Source of the DNA: Sphingopyxis sp. LC363
GTDB taxonomy: Bacteria > Pseudomonadota > Alphaproteobacteria > Sphingomonadales > Sphingomonadaceae
DNA: 47,914 bases
Reading direction: 5' to 3'
NCBI RefSeq assembly: GCF_000756385.1
Contig: NZ_JNFC01000029.1
Location: forward strand, 1-47,914
The notes under the pieces are model-generated. The model did no database searches. It saw nothing but the letters and a program-made list of their open reading frames with translations, and was not told where the DNA came from. Shown here one piece after another: positions 1 to 10,021 of this stretch (its first letter is position 1; each line of letters opens with the position of its first letter). Position numbers and translations under genes: made by a program.

Positions 1-39
1 CCCTAAAAGGGGAGGGGAACGGCTTAAGCCCACCCCATA

Positions 40-56
40 GCCGCCTTTCAAGCGGC
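40..56 (-). terminator. Weak hairpin downstream of pheT
   Basis: GCCGC and GCGGC arms (40-44 and 52-56) enclose a 7-nt loop 18 bases beyond the pheT stop codon. No T-run follows on the minus strand, so intrinsic termination is only a possibility. Confidence 0.25.
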
Positions 57-73
57 AGCGGAATTTCGTCCGC

Positions 74-2482
74 TTACCCGCGCAACTCCGCGCCGAGCTT
101 CGCCGCCGCCGCCACCACCTTGTCGGCGATCGCCTTCAGTTCGGCGTCGGTGAAGCTCTTGTCCACCGGCTGCAATTCGACTTCGACCGCCAGGCTCACC
201 TGCCCCTCGGGAACGCCCGGCCCCGCGAAGCGGTCGAACAGCCGCGCATCGACGATGCTCGCCTTGTCGGCGCCGCGGATCGCGCGCACCAGTTCGGCGG
301 CGGTCAGCCCCACGGGCGCGAGGAAGGCGAAGTCGCGGCGCACCGATTGCAATGCCGGGGGCGCGAAAGCGGCGCGCGCGGGACCGCTCGCGCGCTTCGC
401 GGGGATCGCGTCGAGGAAAATCTGCACCGCCATCACCGGGCCGTCGACGTCGAACGCGCGGGTCAGCGCGGGGTGGAGCGCGCCGAATTCGGCGAGCACC
501 GCCTTGGGGCCGAGCCGCAAGGTCGCCGACTGGCCGGGGTGCCAGATATTGCCGCCGGTGACGGCTTCCATCACCTGCAACCGATCGGCGGGGGCGCCGG
601 CGGCGTCGAGCAGCGCCAGCGCCGCCGCCTTGGCGTCGAACGCGTCGAACGGCGCGGCCTTGCCCGCCTGCCAGCCGCGCGCGCTTTTGTCGCCCGCCAT
701 CAGCAACGCGAGCGTCGGATGTTCGGCGTCGGAAAGATAACGCCGGCCGATTTCGAACAGGCGGATGCTGCCCGCACCGCGGTTCTGGTTGCGCTGCGCC
801 GCGGCGAGCAGGCCGGGCAGCAGCGACGGGCGCATCACTTTCAGGTCTTCGCTGATCGGGTTGGCGAGCGACCAGATGCCGCCGCCGAACGGCGCTGCGT
901 CGGCTTCGCTGATGAACGACCAGGTCACTGCCTCGTCGAAGCCCGCAGCGGCCGCTGCGCGGCGCAGGCGGCGTTCGGTCATCTGTTCGGGCGTCGCGGT
1001 CGGCTTGGCCACCCCGTCCGCCCGCGGCAGCGGCACCGACGCGATCGCGTCGAAACCGGTGATGCGCGTGACTTCCTCGACGACGTCGGGCGCGCCGTCC
1101 ATGTCGCGGCGCCAGCTCGGCACCGACACCTGCCAGCGGCCGCCCTGTTCGATCACCGCGAAACCGAGTGCCGACAATATCTCCTGCTGCCGCTCGGGCG
1201 CGATCGCGATACCGCCCAATGTCGCCGACAGCGCGGGGTCGTAATCGATCGTCTTGACCTCGGCGGGCGGGGTGCCCGCGCGCGTCACCGCCGACGGATT
1301 GCCGCCGCAGATGTTCAGGATATGCGCGGTGACGATCGCGGTCGCATCGTCGAGGAAGGCCGGATCGACCCCGCGCTCGAAGCGGCTGCGCGCGTCGCTC
1401 GACAGGCCGAGCGCCTGCCCGGTCAGCGCGATGCGCTCGGGGGTGAAATAGGCGATCTCGATCAGCACGTCGGTCGTCGTCTCGCTGCACCCGCTATGCT
1501 CGCCGCCCATGATGCCCGCGATGTCGTGGACCTCGCGCTCGTCGGCGATCACGGTCATCGTGTCGGTGAGCGTGTATTCCTTGCCGTTGAGCGCCGTGAC
1601 GGTTTCGCCGTCCTTGGCACGCCGCGCGACGAGCGCGCCCGAAAGCTTGGCGCGGTCGTAGATGTGGCTCGGGCGGCCGAGGTCGAACATCACATAATTG
1701 CTGATGTCGACAAGCGCCGAGATCGAGCGCTGCCCGACCGCTTCCAGACGGCGGCGCATCCATTCGGGCGCGCTGCCGTTGGTGACGCCGCTGATCGTGC
1801 GGCCGAAGAAGGCGGGGCAGGCTTCGGCATCGTCGGTCCGGATTTCGGTCGCGGGCGCGCCCTCGCCGGCGATCGTCGGAACGTCGAGCGGCTTCAGCGT
1901 GCCGAGTCCGGCGGCGGCGAGGTCGCGCGCGATGCCGCGCACGCCCATGCAGTCCTGCCGGTTCGGGGTGATCGAAATGTCGACCACCGGATCGTTGAAC
2001 CCTGCATAATCGGCGAACGCCATGCCGATCGGTGCGTCGCCATTATCGTCAAACGCCAGCTCGATGATCCCGTCATGGTCGTCGCCGAGCTCGAGCTCGC
2101 GCGACGAGCACATCATGCCGTTCGATTCGACCCCGCGCACCGCGGCAACCTTCAGCTCCATGCCGTTCGCCGGCACGACCGCGCCGGGCAGGCCGAGCAC
2201 GCCGATCAGGCCCGCGCGCGCATTGGGCGCACCGCAGACCACGGTGAGCGGCGCGCCGGCGTTGACCTCTGGGCCCGCCTCGACGGTCAGCACCTGCAGC
2301 TTGTCGGCCTGCGGATGTTTTTCGGCGGTCAGCACCCTGGCGACGCGGAAACCCGCGAGCTTTTCGGCCGGATTCTCGACGCCTTCGACCTCATGGCCGA
2401 TGCGGTTCAACGTCGCGACGACATCGGCGACCGAATAGTCGCCTTCGAGATGTTCGCGGAGCCAGTCGAGGGTGATCTTCAT
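74..2482 (-). CDS. pheT: Phenylalanine-tRNA ligase beta subunit
   Basis: Large subunit of the alpha2-beta2 cytoplasmic phenylalanyl-tRNA synthetase, which charges tRNA-Phe. The 802-residue product has the usual bacterial length and domain order. It starts [17 protein letters not shown], has an EMAP/OB-type tRNA-binding region near residues 40-150, then B3/B4 editing and B5 domains. The C-terminal anticodon-binding (FDX-ACB) domain begins at about [13 protein letters not shown] and runs to the end. The ATG at 2482 overlaps the stop of pheS by four bases (ATGA), which fixes the start; the reading frame stays open upstream but that part lies inside pheS. The two genes are co-transcribed and probably translationally coupled. 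Confidence 0.97.
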   Translation of the reverse strand: MKITLDWLREHLEGDYSVADVVATLNRIGHEVEGVENPAEKLAGFRVARVLTAEKHPQADKLQVLTVEAGPEVNAGAPLTVVCGAPNARAGLIGVLGLPGAVVPANGMELKVAAVRGVESNGMMCSSRELELGDDHDGIIELAFDDNGDAPIGMAFADYAGFNDPVVDISITPNRQDCMGVRGIARDLAAAGLGTLKPLDVPTIAGEGAPATEIRTDDAEACPAFFGRTISGVTNGSAPEWMRRRLEAVGQRSISALVDISNYVMFDLGRPSHIYDRAKLSGALVARRAKDGETVTALNGKEYTLTDTMTVIADEREVHDIAGIMGGEHSGCSETTTDVLIEIAYFTPERIALTGQALGLSSDARSRFERGVDPAFLDDATAIVTAHILNICGGNPSAVTRAGTPPAEVKTIDYDPALSATLGGIAIAPERQQEILSALGFAVIEQGGRWQVSVPSWRRDMDGAPDVVEEVTRITGFDAIASVPLPRADGVAKPTATPEQMTERRLRRAAAAAGFDEAVTWSFISEADAAPFGGGIWSLANPISEDLKVMRPSLLPGLLAAAQRNQNRGAGSIRLFEIGRRYLSDAEHPTLALLMAGDKSARGWQAGKAAPFDAFDAKAAALALLDAAGAPADRLQVMEAVTGGNIWHPGQSATLRLGPKAVLAEFGALHPALTRAFDVDGPVMAVQIFLDAIPAKRASGPARAAFAPPALQSVRRDFAFLAPVGLTAAELVRAIRGADKASIVDARLFDRFAGPGVPEGQVSLAVEVELQPVDKSFTDAELKAIADKVVAAAAKLGAELRG

Positions 2483-3576
2483 GCCGACACTCCTCCGCTC
2501 AGCGTCGGCACCGACAGCGCGCCGAACCCGTAGTGCGCGAGCCAGCGGAGGTCGCCGTCGAAGAAGGCGCGCAGATCGTCCATGCCATATTTGAGCATCG
2601 CGAGCCGGTCGACGCCGACCCCGAAGGCAAAGCCCTGCCATTCGTCGGGGTCGAGCCCGCAGTTCGCGATCACGCGGCGGTTGACCATGCCGCTGCCGAG
2701 CAGCTCCATCCACGCATGGCCCTCGTCGTCGCCATTGCCGCCGACGATGCGGCGGCCCTTTTCCTGCTTATAGCCGACATCGACCTCGGCCGAGGGTTCG
2801 GTGAAAGGGAAATAGGAGGGGCGCAGGCGGAGTACGATGTCGTCGCGCTCGAAATAGGCCTTGAGGAAGGTTTCCAGCGTCCATTTGAGGTGGCCCATGT
2901 GGATGCCGCGATCGATCACCAGACCTTCGACCTGGTGGAACATCGGCGTGTGCGTCGCGTCGCTGTCGCTGCGATAGACGCGTCCGGGAGCTATGATCCT
3001 GATAGGAGGCGTTTTTTCCATCATCGTCCGGATCTGCACCGGCGAAGTATGCGTCCGCAGCAACATACGCTGCGCGGCACCTTCGCCACCTTCGGGGAAA
3101 TAGAAGGTGTCGTGCATCGCGCGCGCGGGGTGCGTTTCGGGAATGTTGAGCGCGGTGAAATTGTGCCAGTCGTCCTCGATCTCCGGGCCCGTCGCGACCG
3201 CGAAACCCATGTCGGCGAAGATTTCGGCAAGTTCGTCCATCACCTGGCTCACCGGATGGACGCTGCCGCGCGGGCTCGCCGCGGCGGGGAGCGTCATGTC
3301 GATCGCCTCGGCGGTGAGCCTGATGTCGAGCGCGGCGGCATCGAGCGCCGCCTTGCGCGCGGCGAGCGCGGCGGTGACGCTCTCGCGCAGGCCATGGATC
3401 GCCGGCCCCTGCACCTGCCGTTCCTCGGGGCTCATGCCGCCGAGCGTCTTGAGCAGCCCCGTGATGCTGCCCGCCTTGCCGAGCGTGGCGACGCGCAGCG
3501 CCTCGACCGCACCCGCATCGGTCGCGGCTTCGATCTCGCCCAAGAGCCGGGCCCGGATGGCTTCGATATCGCTCAT
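2479..3576 (-). CDS. pheS: Phenylalanine-tRNA ligase alpha subunit
   Basis: Catalytic class II subunit of phenylalanyl-tRNA synthetase, 365 residues. It has an N-terminal coiled-coil region ([20 protein letters not shown]), a motif 2 region ([30 protein letters not shown]) and a motif 3 region ending [14 protein letters not shown] chose the ATG at 3576 because an AGGA sequence lies nine bases upstream; an ATG two codons earlier (3582) is only three bases from the same AGGA. In many bacteria rpmI-rplT precede pheS, but here an AraC-type regulator does, separated by about 140 bases, so pheST probably has its own promoter. Confidence 0.96.
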   Translation of the reverse strand: MSDIEAIRARLLGEIEAATDAGAVEALRVATLGKAGSITGLLKTLGGMSPEERQVQGPAIHGLRESVTAALAARKAALDAAALDIRLTAEAIDMTLPAAASPRGSVHPVSQVMDELAEIFADMGFAVATGPEIEDDWHNFTALNIPETHPARAMHDTFYFPEGGEGAAQRMLLRTHTSPVQIRTMMEKTPPIRIIAPGRVYRSDSDATHTPMFHQVEGLVIDRGIHMGHLKWTLETFLKAYFERDDIVLRLRPSYFPFTEPSAEVDVGYKQEKGRRIVGGNGDDEGHAWMELLGSGMVNRRVIANCGLDPDEWQGFAFGVGVDRLAMLKYGMDDLRAFFDGDLRWLAHYGFGALSVPTLSGGVSA

Positions 3577-3719
3577 CGTCATTTGTCCTATTCCGGCCGC
3601 GCTGCCGCCGCCGGTATCATGCTTTCTCAAATTCGTGGATAGGCGGCTGCCCGCGCGTCCGTCGTCCGCCGCTTGCACCGAAGGCGCCGCGCGGGTCAAG
3701 CCTGTTGGCGGAAAACGGT

Positions 3720-4622
3720 CTATCCTGTCGGTTTGTGCAGGCCTTGCACCGGCGCGCCGGCGGCGGCGGTGCGGGCGAAGGCGGCGGCGCCCAATATCGG
3801 CTTGGGCCGCGCGGCATAGTCGCGCGGGCTCATCCCCATGAAACGCTGAAAATCGCGGGTGAACTGCGCCTGATCATAATATTGATGGTCCATCGTATCG
3901 ATCCACGCCATCGACGGATCGAGCATGAAGCGCGCGAGGCTGCGCAGGAAGCGCTGGCGGCGCAGCAGCAGCTTGGGCGAAAAGCCGAAGGCGCGGTGGC
4001 TCAATCGCTCGATCGAGCGTTCGGAAAGACCGAGCTTCGCCGAAAGCTCGGCGACGCTCGACAAATCATCGTCGACCAGCGCGCGGTGCGCCGCAAGGAT
4101 GGCGGGATCGTCGGGCGGCGCATCGGCAAGCAGCGCGCGGAAATGTGCGTCGATCAGCGCCGCCGCGGCATCGACGTCGTTGGTCCGCCGCAACCGCTCG
4201 GCGAGCGGTGCGAAGCGGGCAAAGGCCGGATGCACCCCGCCGTCGCAGAGGCGGTCGGCGAACTCGTCGGCGGGCAGCGGAACGAATTTGGCCCATCCCA
4301 TCGGAAGCACGCCGATGCCCCAGGTCCGCATATTGCCCGCCGCGAAATAGGTCGCCTGGCTCGTCGGCCCGGTGACGATGAAGCGCGGCGTTTCGAGGGC
4401 CGGCCCGTCGCCGATCGCCGCGAGCGGCGGGTCGCCGTCGACAAATCGCAGGTTCGCCCACTCGGGGTGCAGATAATCCTCGACGCGCGAGCCGTCGGCG
4501 ACGCCGACCTCGCTCAGATAAATGGTGCTGAGATAGGGGCGGAGCGGTTCCGACAAGGGGAAGAAGCGCGTCGCGACACGCGGGCTGGCGGGAGGGGAGG
4601 GGAATGCGTCGCGGTGCGGCAT
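3720..4622 (-). CDS. AraC family transcriptional regulator
   Basis: A 300-residue DNA-binding regulator. The C-terminal third holds two helix-turn-helix units typical of AraC/XylS proteins ([20 protein letters not shown] and [19 protein letters not shown], about residues 185-275). The N-terminal 170 residues resemble the DUF6597 sensing domain often found in this subfamily; the ligand cannot be told from sequence. It is a single gene between pheS and holA, both on the same strand, with 340 non-coding bases upstream. Nothing in the window identifies its target; autoregulation through the upstream inverted repeat is possible. Confidence 0.88.
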   Translation of the reverse strand: MPHRDAFPSPPASPRVATRFFPLSEPLRPYLSTIYLSEVGVADGSRVEDYLHPEWANLRFVDGDPPLAAIGDGPALETPRFIVTGPTSQATYFAAGNMRTWGIGVLPMGWAKFVPLPADEFADRLCDGGVHPAFARFAPLAERLRRTNDVDAAAALIDAHFRALLADAPPDDPAILAAHRALVDDDLSSVAELSAKLGLSERSIERLSHRAFGFSPKLLLRRQRFLRSLARFMLDPSMAWIDTMDHQYYDQAQFTRDFQRFMGMSPRDYAARPKPILGAAAFARTAAAGAPVQGLHKPTG

Positions 4623-4630
4623 GTTGTTTC

Positions 4631-4660
4631 ATTTTAACGCGCAAAACGCCTGAAAAACAA
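4631..4660 (-). promoter_or_regulatory. Candidate promoter of the AraC-type gene
   Basis: On the minus strand TTGTTT (4660-4655) and TAAAAT (4636-4631) are separated by 18 bases. The expected transcription start is within a few bases of the ATG at 4622, so the message may be leaderless or nearly so. No Shine-Dalgarno sequence is seen between the -10 and the ATG. Confidence 0.4.
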
Positions 4661-4689
4661 TGTCCGGAGGGGGTGTCTTGTCGGGTTCT

Positions 4690-4725
4690 TACAATTTTAT
4701 GGGGGCCTCCTGCTTCATAATTGTA
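4690..4725. promoter_or_regulatory. Inverted repeat TACAATT-N22-AATTGTA
   Basis: Perfect 7-base arms at 4690-4696 and 4719-4725 in an AT-rich patch upstream of the AraC-type gene. Such a pair could be an operator for the regulator itself; this is inference. Confidence 0.3.
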
Positions 4726-4904
4726 TCGCCTGCTCCGAACGGGGGCGTGCGAGGAGAATCGGGCGTGACGCCAGAGGATGGGGCTTGGCGGGGACCTGAA
4801 ACAGACGATTGATTTTCCGAGCTTCGTTCCTGCCGTCGGCTTTCTGCGACCCACGGCTATTCGGCACGGGCGGGGGGCGATGGTTTCCACTGGAACCATT
4901 GTCG

Positions 4905-4936
4905 AGGCGGTGCGGCGCGCGAGCGCCGCGCCGCCT
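4905..4936 (-). terminator. GC-rich hairpin after holA
   Basis: Two 14-base arms (4905-4918 and 4923-4936, one G-T pair) enclose the tetraloop GCGA, 26 bases beyond the holA stop codon. There is no U-tract after it on the minus strand, so it may end transcription inefficiently or only protect the 3' end. Confidence 0.4.
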
Positions 4937-4962
4937 CTTCGCGCGGAGCAAGGCGGGGCCCG

Positions 4963-5994
4963 CTATCGCGCTCGCGCGGCCTGATGCGCGATATCGGTCA
5001 TCAGCTTGCGGAACAGCACGCCGCCCGCGGTGCCCGACGCCTTGAGCGCGCGTTCGCAGTCGAGCAGCCGGCTCATCAGCCGCGCGATGCGCACCGAATC
5101 CCAGATATGCAGCTGCGCCGTCACGGCGTCGCGCTCCTTCCAAAAAATGCCGCTCGACCGCGCGGAGACGACGGTCGCCGGATGGGCGCCGCCGTCGACT
5201 TCGGCGCGCAGGCGCGCCAGTGCCAGCGCCCGGATCGCCAGCGCGCGAATGATGCGGATTTCGGCGACGCCGACCGCCGCCGCCTTGGCCAGCATCTCGG
5301 GCAGGTCGCGCACCCTGCCGCCGAGCGCGACGTTGATGCACTCGCTGACATCCTCTTCGTGCGTCGCGGCGCCCAGCGCGGCGATGTCGGCGGGCGTGAC
5401 CTGCCGCTGGCGGTCGGGACCGGCGTCGAGATAGAGCGCGATCTTCTCGATCTCGCGCCGCATCAGCGCCTGATCGCCCGAGACGAGGTCAACGAGCAAT
5501 TGCGCCTCGCTGTTGGCGATGCGGAGTCCTTGCTCCTGCGCCGCCGCCATCGCGATGCCGACGAGCGCGCGCCGGTCGGGCTGGTAACAGATCGCCGCGA
5601 CGGCTTGGTCCGACCCCTCGACCAGCTTGACGAGCTTCGACTTCGCGGTGACCGAGGCGCCCGTCGCGATCACCGGGTTGATCGCGGTTTCGGCGGCGAG
5701 CAGCGCCTCGACCGCGGCGAGGCTGTCGTCGCCGCTTCCCGAAAGTTCGAGCTTGATGATGCGCGCGGGCGAAAAGAGCGACATCGATGCCGCTTCGGCC
5801 GCGAGCAGCGACGGGTCCTGCGCCAGCTGCGATCCCGTCAGGTCGAGCCGCTCGGCCTCCTTGCCGGCAAGGCCGATGAGGCGGACCGCGACGGCTTCCA
5901 TCGTCGCTTCGTCGGGGCCGGTCAGGAGGGTGAAGCGGACCGCGGGGTCGAGGCGCGTCTGGCGTTCGAGGTCGGCGGGCTTGACGCTCTTCAT
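4963..5994 (-). CDS. holA: DNA polymerase III delta subunit
   Basis: Clamp-loader subunit that opens the beta sliding clamp during chromosome replication. The 343-residue length matches the family. The N-terminal domain starts with the characteristic stretch RFTLLTGPDEATMEAVAVRL, where E. coli HolA also has a degenerate nucleotide-binding fold lacking the Walker motif. The C-terminal helical collar domain ends LFRKLMTDIAHQAARAR. It lies downstream of lptE on the same strand, the common alphaproteobacterial order leuS-lptE-holA, but here a 139-base spacer with an inverted repeat separates the two. Confidence 0.92.
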   Translation of the reverse strand: MKSVKPADLERQTRLDPAVRFTLLTGPDEATMEAVAVRLIGLAGKEAERLDLTGSQLAQDPSLLAAEAASMSLFSPARIIKLELSGSGDDSLAAVEALLAAETAINPVIATGASVTAKSKLVKLVEGSDQAVAAICYQPDRRALVGIAMAAAQEQGLRIANSEAQLLVDLVSGDQALMRREIEKIALYLDAGPDRQRQVTPADIAALGAATHEEDVSECINVALGGRVRDLPEMLAKAAAVGVAEIRIIRALAIRALALARLRAEVDGGAHPATVVSARSSGIFWKERDAVTAQLHIWDSVRIARLMSRLLDCERALKASGTAGGVLFRKLMTDIAHQAARAR

Positions 5995-6028
5995 GAGATT
6001 GCTGGGCGATCCTTATATGACCCGCATC

Positions 6029-6123
6029 CCCGAGCGAAGACGAGGGGCTCGTTCGAGCGAAGCGAGAACCCGCAACAAAGCGGCCTCGACTTCGCTCGGC
6101 ATAGTCCCTCGTCTTCGCTCGGG
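6029..6123. repeat. Inverted repeat between lptE and holA
   Basis: Perfect 18-base arms cccgagcgaagacgaggg (6029-6046) and its complement (6106-6123) flank 59 bases. Inside is a second, imperfect pair built on gagcgaagcgag / ctcgacttcgctc. The whole can fold into a long two-layer hairpin. It resembles REP-type intergenic palindromes and lies within an otherwise continuous operon. Confidence 0.75.
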
Positions 6124-6133
6124 AAAGCGGGTT

Positions 6134-6664
6134 TTAATTTGCGGGGGCGGCGGACTGGCCGCCGCCGCGGTTCGCATAGACCGCGAGGCGCGCGACGATC
6201 TGATCGGCGACGCCCGAGGCGAGCCGTTCGAGCGCGGTCGATTCGGCGGCGATCGTCGCATATTCACTGCCGACGACGTCGATCCCGGCATCCTGCGCCG
6301 CGGTTGCGTCGAGCAGCACCGCGCCCGATGCTGCATCGACGAGCTGATAGCGCGCGCGCAGCGTCCGGCGTTCGCGCGTCACCGTGTCGTCGGCGCGAAC
6401 GCCGAAGCCGGTGATCGAATCCTCGAGCCGGACGTCGAGGCGGAGGCGCTTGCCCGCGCCCTCGCCGCCCTGCGTCGCCTGCAACCGGTCGCGAAGCGCA
6501 TTGCGGACGAGCCAGCCTTCGTGCCCCTCGATCGGCGCGACGTCGACGTCGGCGAGTATCTGCGCCACTGCCCCCTTGCTGCCGTTTGCGTACAAGGGAT
6601 GCAGACCGCACCCGCCGAGCATCAGCGAAGCGGCGACGAGCGAGGAGGTCAGAAGGGCGCGCAT
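6134..6664 (-). CDS. lptE: LPS-assembly lipoprotein LptE
   Basis: Outer-membrane lipoprotein that plugs LptD and helps insert lipopolysaccharide in the outer leaflet. The 176-residue product begins with a signal peptide ending in the lipobox LGGC (Cys at about 19), followed by GLHPLYA, the conserved start of the LptE/RlpB family. The rest shows the expected alternating pattern with a long helix near SEYATIAAESTALERLASGVADQIV, which is written here only as positions about 133-158. It begins one base after the leuS stop, so the two are one transcript. The partner lptB is in this window at 40.2 kb. Confidence 0.9.
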   Translation of the reverse strand: MRALLTSSLVAASLMLGGCGLHPLYANGSKGAVAQILADVDVAPIEGHEGWLVRNALRDRLQATQGGEGAGKRLRLDVRLEDSITGFGVRADDTVTRERRTLRARYQLVDAASGAVLLDATAAQDAGIDVVGSEYATIAAESTALERLASGVADQIVARLAVYANRGGGQSAAPAN

Positions 6665-6665
6665 A

Positions 6666-9215
6666 TCAGGGTACGATATTCACCAAACGGTCGGGCACCA
6701 CAATCACCTTCTTCGGCGTCGCGCCGGCGAGCAGCTCGACAATGCGCGGGCGCGCGAGCGCCGCCGCTTCGGTGGCGTCCCTGTCGAGGCCCTTGGCGAT
6801 CGTCATCGTATCGCGCAGCTTACCCGCCATCTGGATCGCGATTGTCACCTCGTCATCGACGAGCAGTGCCGGATCGGCGGCGGGCCACGCGGCATCGGCG
6901 ATCATCGGCGTCGTGCGCTGGCTTGCCGACAACGCCGCCCATGCCTCTTCGGCGAGGTGCGGCATCATCGGCGCGACGAGCAGGATGAGGGTGCGGCACG
7001 CCTCGGCACGCGTCGCCGAAGGCTTGGCCTTCTCGATCTCGTTCGCGAGCGCGTGGATCTTCGCCACCGCCTTGTTGAAACCGAGCGATTCGATGTCGGC
7101 CGCGACGCCGGCGATCGCCTGATGGAGCTTCCGCGCAAGTGCCTTGTCTTCGCCGCCTTCGCCGGTATTTTCGGTGTCGCCGAACAGGCGCCACAGGCGC
7201 TGGACGAAGCGCCACGCGCCTTCGATACCCGCCTCGCTCCACGGCAGGTCGCGCTCGGGCGGGCTATCGGACAGCATGAACCAGCGCGCCGCGTCGGCGC
7301 CATATTGGTCGAGGATGGCGTCGGGATCGACGACATTCTTCTTCGATTTCGACATCTTGATCACGCGACCGATCTCGACCGGCGCGCCGTCGGCGGTCAG
7401 CGTTGCGCCCTCGGCGTTGCGCTCGACCTCGTCGGGAGTGAAAAAGAGCGGCGGCAAGCCTTCGCCCTGCGTCCGGCTATAGGTTTCGTGCGTCACCATG
7501 CCCTGCGTGAACAGGCTCGCGAAGGGCTCGGCGATGTCAATCATCCCCATATGCTTGAGCGCGCGCGTCCAGAAGCGCGCATAAAGCAGGTGGAGAATCG
7601 CATGCTCGATGCCGCCAATATATTGATCGACGGGCAGCCAGCGGCGGATGACGTCGGGATCGAAGGGCTTGTCCGGCGGCGCCGAGGCAAAGCGCAGGAA
7701 ATACCAGGACGAATCGACGAAAGTGTCGAGCGTATCGGTCTCGCGCACCGCCGCGCCGCCGCACGACGGACATGGGACATGCTTCCACGTCGGGTGGCGA
7801 TCCAAGGGATTGCCGGGGACCGAGAAATCGGCGTCCTCGGGCAGCACGACGGGGAGCTGGCTCTTGGGCACCGGCACCATGCCGCACGCGGCGCAGTGGA
7901 TGAAGGGGATCGGCGTCCCCCAATAACGCTGACGCGAGACGCCCCAGTCGCGCAGGCGCCACACCGTCGTGCCCTTGCCCCAGCCCTCATGCTCGGCGCG
8001 CGCGATCACGGCCGCCTTGGCCTCGTCGATCGTCATTCCGTCAAGGAAGTGGCTGTTCACCAGCTTGCCGGGTCCGGTGTAAGCCTCGTCACCGGTGAAA
8101 TGCTGCGCGACCTCGTCGCCGTCGGCGATCACGCGATAGACGGGAAGCTCATATTTATGCGCGAAGTCGAGGTCGCGCTGATCGTGCGCCGGACAGCCGA
8201 AGATCGCGCCGGTGCCATAATCCATCAGCACATAATTCACGACCCAGACGGGCAAATGCCAGTCGGGGTCGAGCGGATGCTCGACCGAAATGCCGGTATC
8301 GAAGCCCATCTTTTCGGCGGTGTCGAGCTGCTCGGCGGCGGTGCCCTGACGACGGCATTCCTCGATGAAGGCGGCGAGCTCGGGCGAGTCTTTTGCGAGG
8401 CGTTCGGCGAGCGGGTGGTCGGGCGAGATCGCCGCGAAGCTCGCGCCGAACAGCGTGTCGGGACGCGTCGTGAAGACGTCGAAGCCGACCGCGCCGCCGG
8501 CGAGTTTAAAGCTGAACTCGAGCCCCTGCGACTTGCCGATCCAGTTTTCCTGCATCAGTCGCACCTTGTCGGGCCATTTGTCGAGGCTTTCGAGACCCTC
8601 GAGCAGCTCGTCGGCGAAGTCGGTGATCTTCAGGAACCACTGCGAGAGTTTCTTCTTCTCGACCAGCGCGCCCGAGCGCCAGCCGCGGCCGTCGATCACC
8701 TGCTCGTTCGCGAGCACGGTCATGTCGACGGGGTCCCAGTTGACGTAACTTTCCTTGCGCGCGACGAGACCGTGCGCGAACAGGTCGAGGAACAGCGACT
8801 GCTCCTGCCCGTAATAATCGGGTTCGCACGTCGCGAGTTCGCGGCTCCAGTCGATCGCGAGGCCGAGGCGCTTCAGCTGCGCGCGCATCGACGCGATATT
8901 GTCGCGCGTCCAGCCTCCGGGGTGGACGCCCTTTTCCATCGCGGCATTTTCGGCGGGCATGCCGAACGCGTCCCAGCCCATCGGATGCAGCACGTCGTGC
9001 CCGGTCATCCGTTTGAAGCGCGCGAGCACGTCGCCCATCGCATAGTTGCGGACATGCCCCATGTGGATGCGCCCCGAGGGATAGGGGAACATCTCGAGGA
9101 TGTAAGCCTTCGGCTTGTCGCCGCTGTCGGTCGTGGCAAAGCTGTTCGCCGCCTCCCACGCCGCTTGCCAGCGGGCATCGGCGGCGAGGGCGCCAAAGCG
9201 CGTTTCGCGGGTCAT
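6666..9215 (-). CDS. leuS: Leucine-tRNA ligase
   Basis: Class I synthetase that charges tRNA-Leu in the cytoplasm; 849 residues, normal for bacteria. Visible motifs are the HIGH-type sequence [15 protein letters not shown] (about 45-59), the CP1 editing domain in the middle, and the KMSKSKKN signature in the C-terminal half. A zinc-type cysteine pattern (CAACG and CPSCGG) is present in the ZN-1 region. It starts with ATG 51 bases after the DUF3576 gene and ends one base before lptE. A 1172-codon open frame runs antisense to it and is a composition artefact. Confidence 0.97.
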   Translation of the reverse strand: MTRETRFGALAADARWQAAWEAANSFATTDSGDKPKAYILEMFPYPSGRIHMGHVRNYAMGDVLARFKRMTGHDVLHPMGWDAFGMPAENAAMEKGVHPGGWTRDNIASMRAQLKRLGLAIDWSRELATCEPDYYGQEQSLFLDLFAHGLVARKESYVNWDPVDMTVLANEQVIDGRGWRSGALVEKKKLSQWFLKITDFADELLEGLESLDKWPDKVRLMQENWIGKSQGLEFSFKLAGGAVGFDVFTTRPDTLFGASFAAISPDHPLAERLAKDSPELAAFIEECRRQGTAAEQLDTAEKMGFDTGISVEHPLDPDWHLPVWVVNYVLMDYGTGAIFGCPAHDQRDLDFAHKYELPVYRVIADGDEVAQHFTGDEAYTGPGKLVNSHFLDGMTIDEAKAAVIARAEHEGWGKGTTVWRLRDWGVSRQRYWGTPIPFIHCAACGMVPVPKSQLPVVLPEDADFSVPGNPLDRHPTWKHVPCPSCGGAAVRETDTLDTFVDSSWYFLRFASAPPDKPFDPDVIRRWLPVDQYIGGIEHAILHLLYARFWTRALKHMGMIDIAEPFASLFTQGMVTHETYSRTQGEGLPPLFFTPDEVERNAEGATLTADGAPVEIGRVIKMSKSKKNVVDPDAILDQYGADAARWFMLSDSPPERDLPWSEAGIEGAWRFVQRLWRLFGDTENTGEGGEDKALARKLHQAIAGVAADIESLGFNKAVAKIHALANEIEKAKPSATRAEACRTLILLVAPMMPHLAEEAWAALSASQRTTPMIADAAWPAADPALLVDDEVTIAIQMAGKLRDTMTIAKGLDRDATEAAALARPRIVELLAGATPKKVIVVPDRLVNIVP

Positions 9216-9266
9216 TCGTCGGTTACCCCGTTAGTCTGTCTGGGCGCGCAGGCGCGCGCCTCCGGA

Positions 9267-9740
9267 TTAGTCCCTGATGGCGCTGCGGCGCAGATCGCGG
9301 GCGCGGGTGAGGATGATTTCCTCAAGCTTCTGCACGGTGGCCGCCTGCACCGGCGCGTCGACCCAGGCGCCGCCCTGCGACACCTGCCGCGACGCAGCGA
9401 CGCGCAGCGCGTCGGCGCGCAGATCCTGATCGAGGATCGACACGGTGACCTTCATCCGCTCGCCGGGGTTCGACGGATTCGCGTACCAGTCGGTGATCAC
9501 GACGCCGCCCGCGCTGTCGGCCTGGAGCAGCGGCATGAAGGACAGCGCGTCGAGCGAGGCGCGCCACAAATAGCTGTTCACGCCGATCGTCGTCACCTGG
9601 CTGGCGGCGAGGTCGGCGCGCGGCCGGTCCTTGTTCGCGCACGCCGAAAGGCCGAGCGCCGCAAGTCCGAGCAGCGCGAGCGTGGCCGGGCGGCGACCGA
9701 TCGTGATGCCGAGCCTGGCGGGGACAGAAAGCTGGGGCAT
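9267..9740 (-). CDS. DUF3576 lipoprotein
   Basis: A 157-residue exported protein. After about 20 charged residues it has a hydrophobic segment ending LGLSAC, a lipobox (Cys at about 34), so it is likely anchored in the outer membrane. The rest matches the alphaproteobacterial DUF3576 family (GVNSYLWRASLDALSFMPL, GGVVITDWYANP). Its biochemical role is not established. It is the first gene of the leuS-lptE-holA group, which suggests, but does not prove, a link to outer-membrane assembly. Confidence 0.85.
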   Translation of the reverse strand: MPQLSVPARLGITIGRRPATLALLGLAALGLSACANKDRPRADLAASQVTTIGVNSYLWRASLDALSFMPLLQADSAGGVVITDWYANPSNPGERMKVTVSILDQDLRADALRVAASRQVSQGGAWVDAPVQAATVQKLEEIILTRARDLRRSAIRD

Positions 9741-9799
9741 GCCGATAACACCTTATCTTTTGGAGCCCGTCCGAATAGAAGAAAATCGGCCGCGCATAA

Positions 9800-9856
9800 C
9801 GGAATTGCCAGCGTCTCTATCGCCCTTGCCGTCGCCCTGCAAGCGCGGCAATTCCG
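9800..9856. promoter_or_regulatory. Inverted repeat in the divergent region 9741-10021
   Basis: Perfect 10-base arms CGGAATTGCC (9800-9809) and GGCAATTCCG (9847-9856) are 37 bases apart. A short direct repeat CAGATTC occurs at 9871-9877 and 9882-9888. The stretch separates the divergent DUF3576 and 10022 genes, so a shared operator is conceivable. No convincing -35/-10 pair was identified in this 281-base gap. Confidence 0.35.
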
Positions 9857-10021
9857 GCCGTACCGCCGTTCAGATTCTGGTCAGATTCAAAGCGCACTGT
9901 GACGATCGCGCAACAATTTCGGCAAAAAGCGGAATCGTTGCAAAGATTTGGCGGGATTCGCTGGCATTATCGGGTCGGCGGTCCTATTTGACGAGTCGAT
10001 TGGGGTTGGAGTCGCAGAGCA

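Larger units (their letters stand above)
4623..4962. other. 340-base intergenic stretch between the AraC gene and holA
   Basis: No convincing gene was seen. It holds a possible promoter for the AraC gene (4631-4660), a TACAATT/AATTGTA inverted repeat (4690-4696 and 4719-4725), a short ATGGTT/AACCAT repeat (4880-4899) and a GC-rich hairpin just after holA (4905-4936). Open frames here are extensions of shadow frames of the neighbouring genes. Confidence 0.6.

Noticed and set aside
347..2533. 728-codon open frame on the plus strand
   Set aside because: Antisense shadow of pheT, with typical low-complexity Arg/Ala composition.
6384..9902. 1172-codon open frame on the plus strand
   Set aside because: It is antisense to leuS, which has all synthetase motifs. 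Long antisense frames are expected in GC-rich DNA, and the translation shows no family features.
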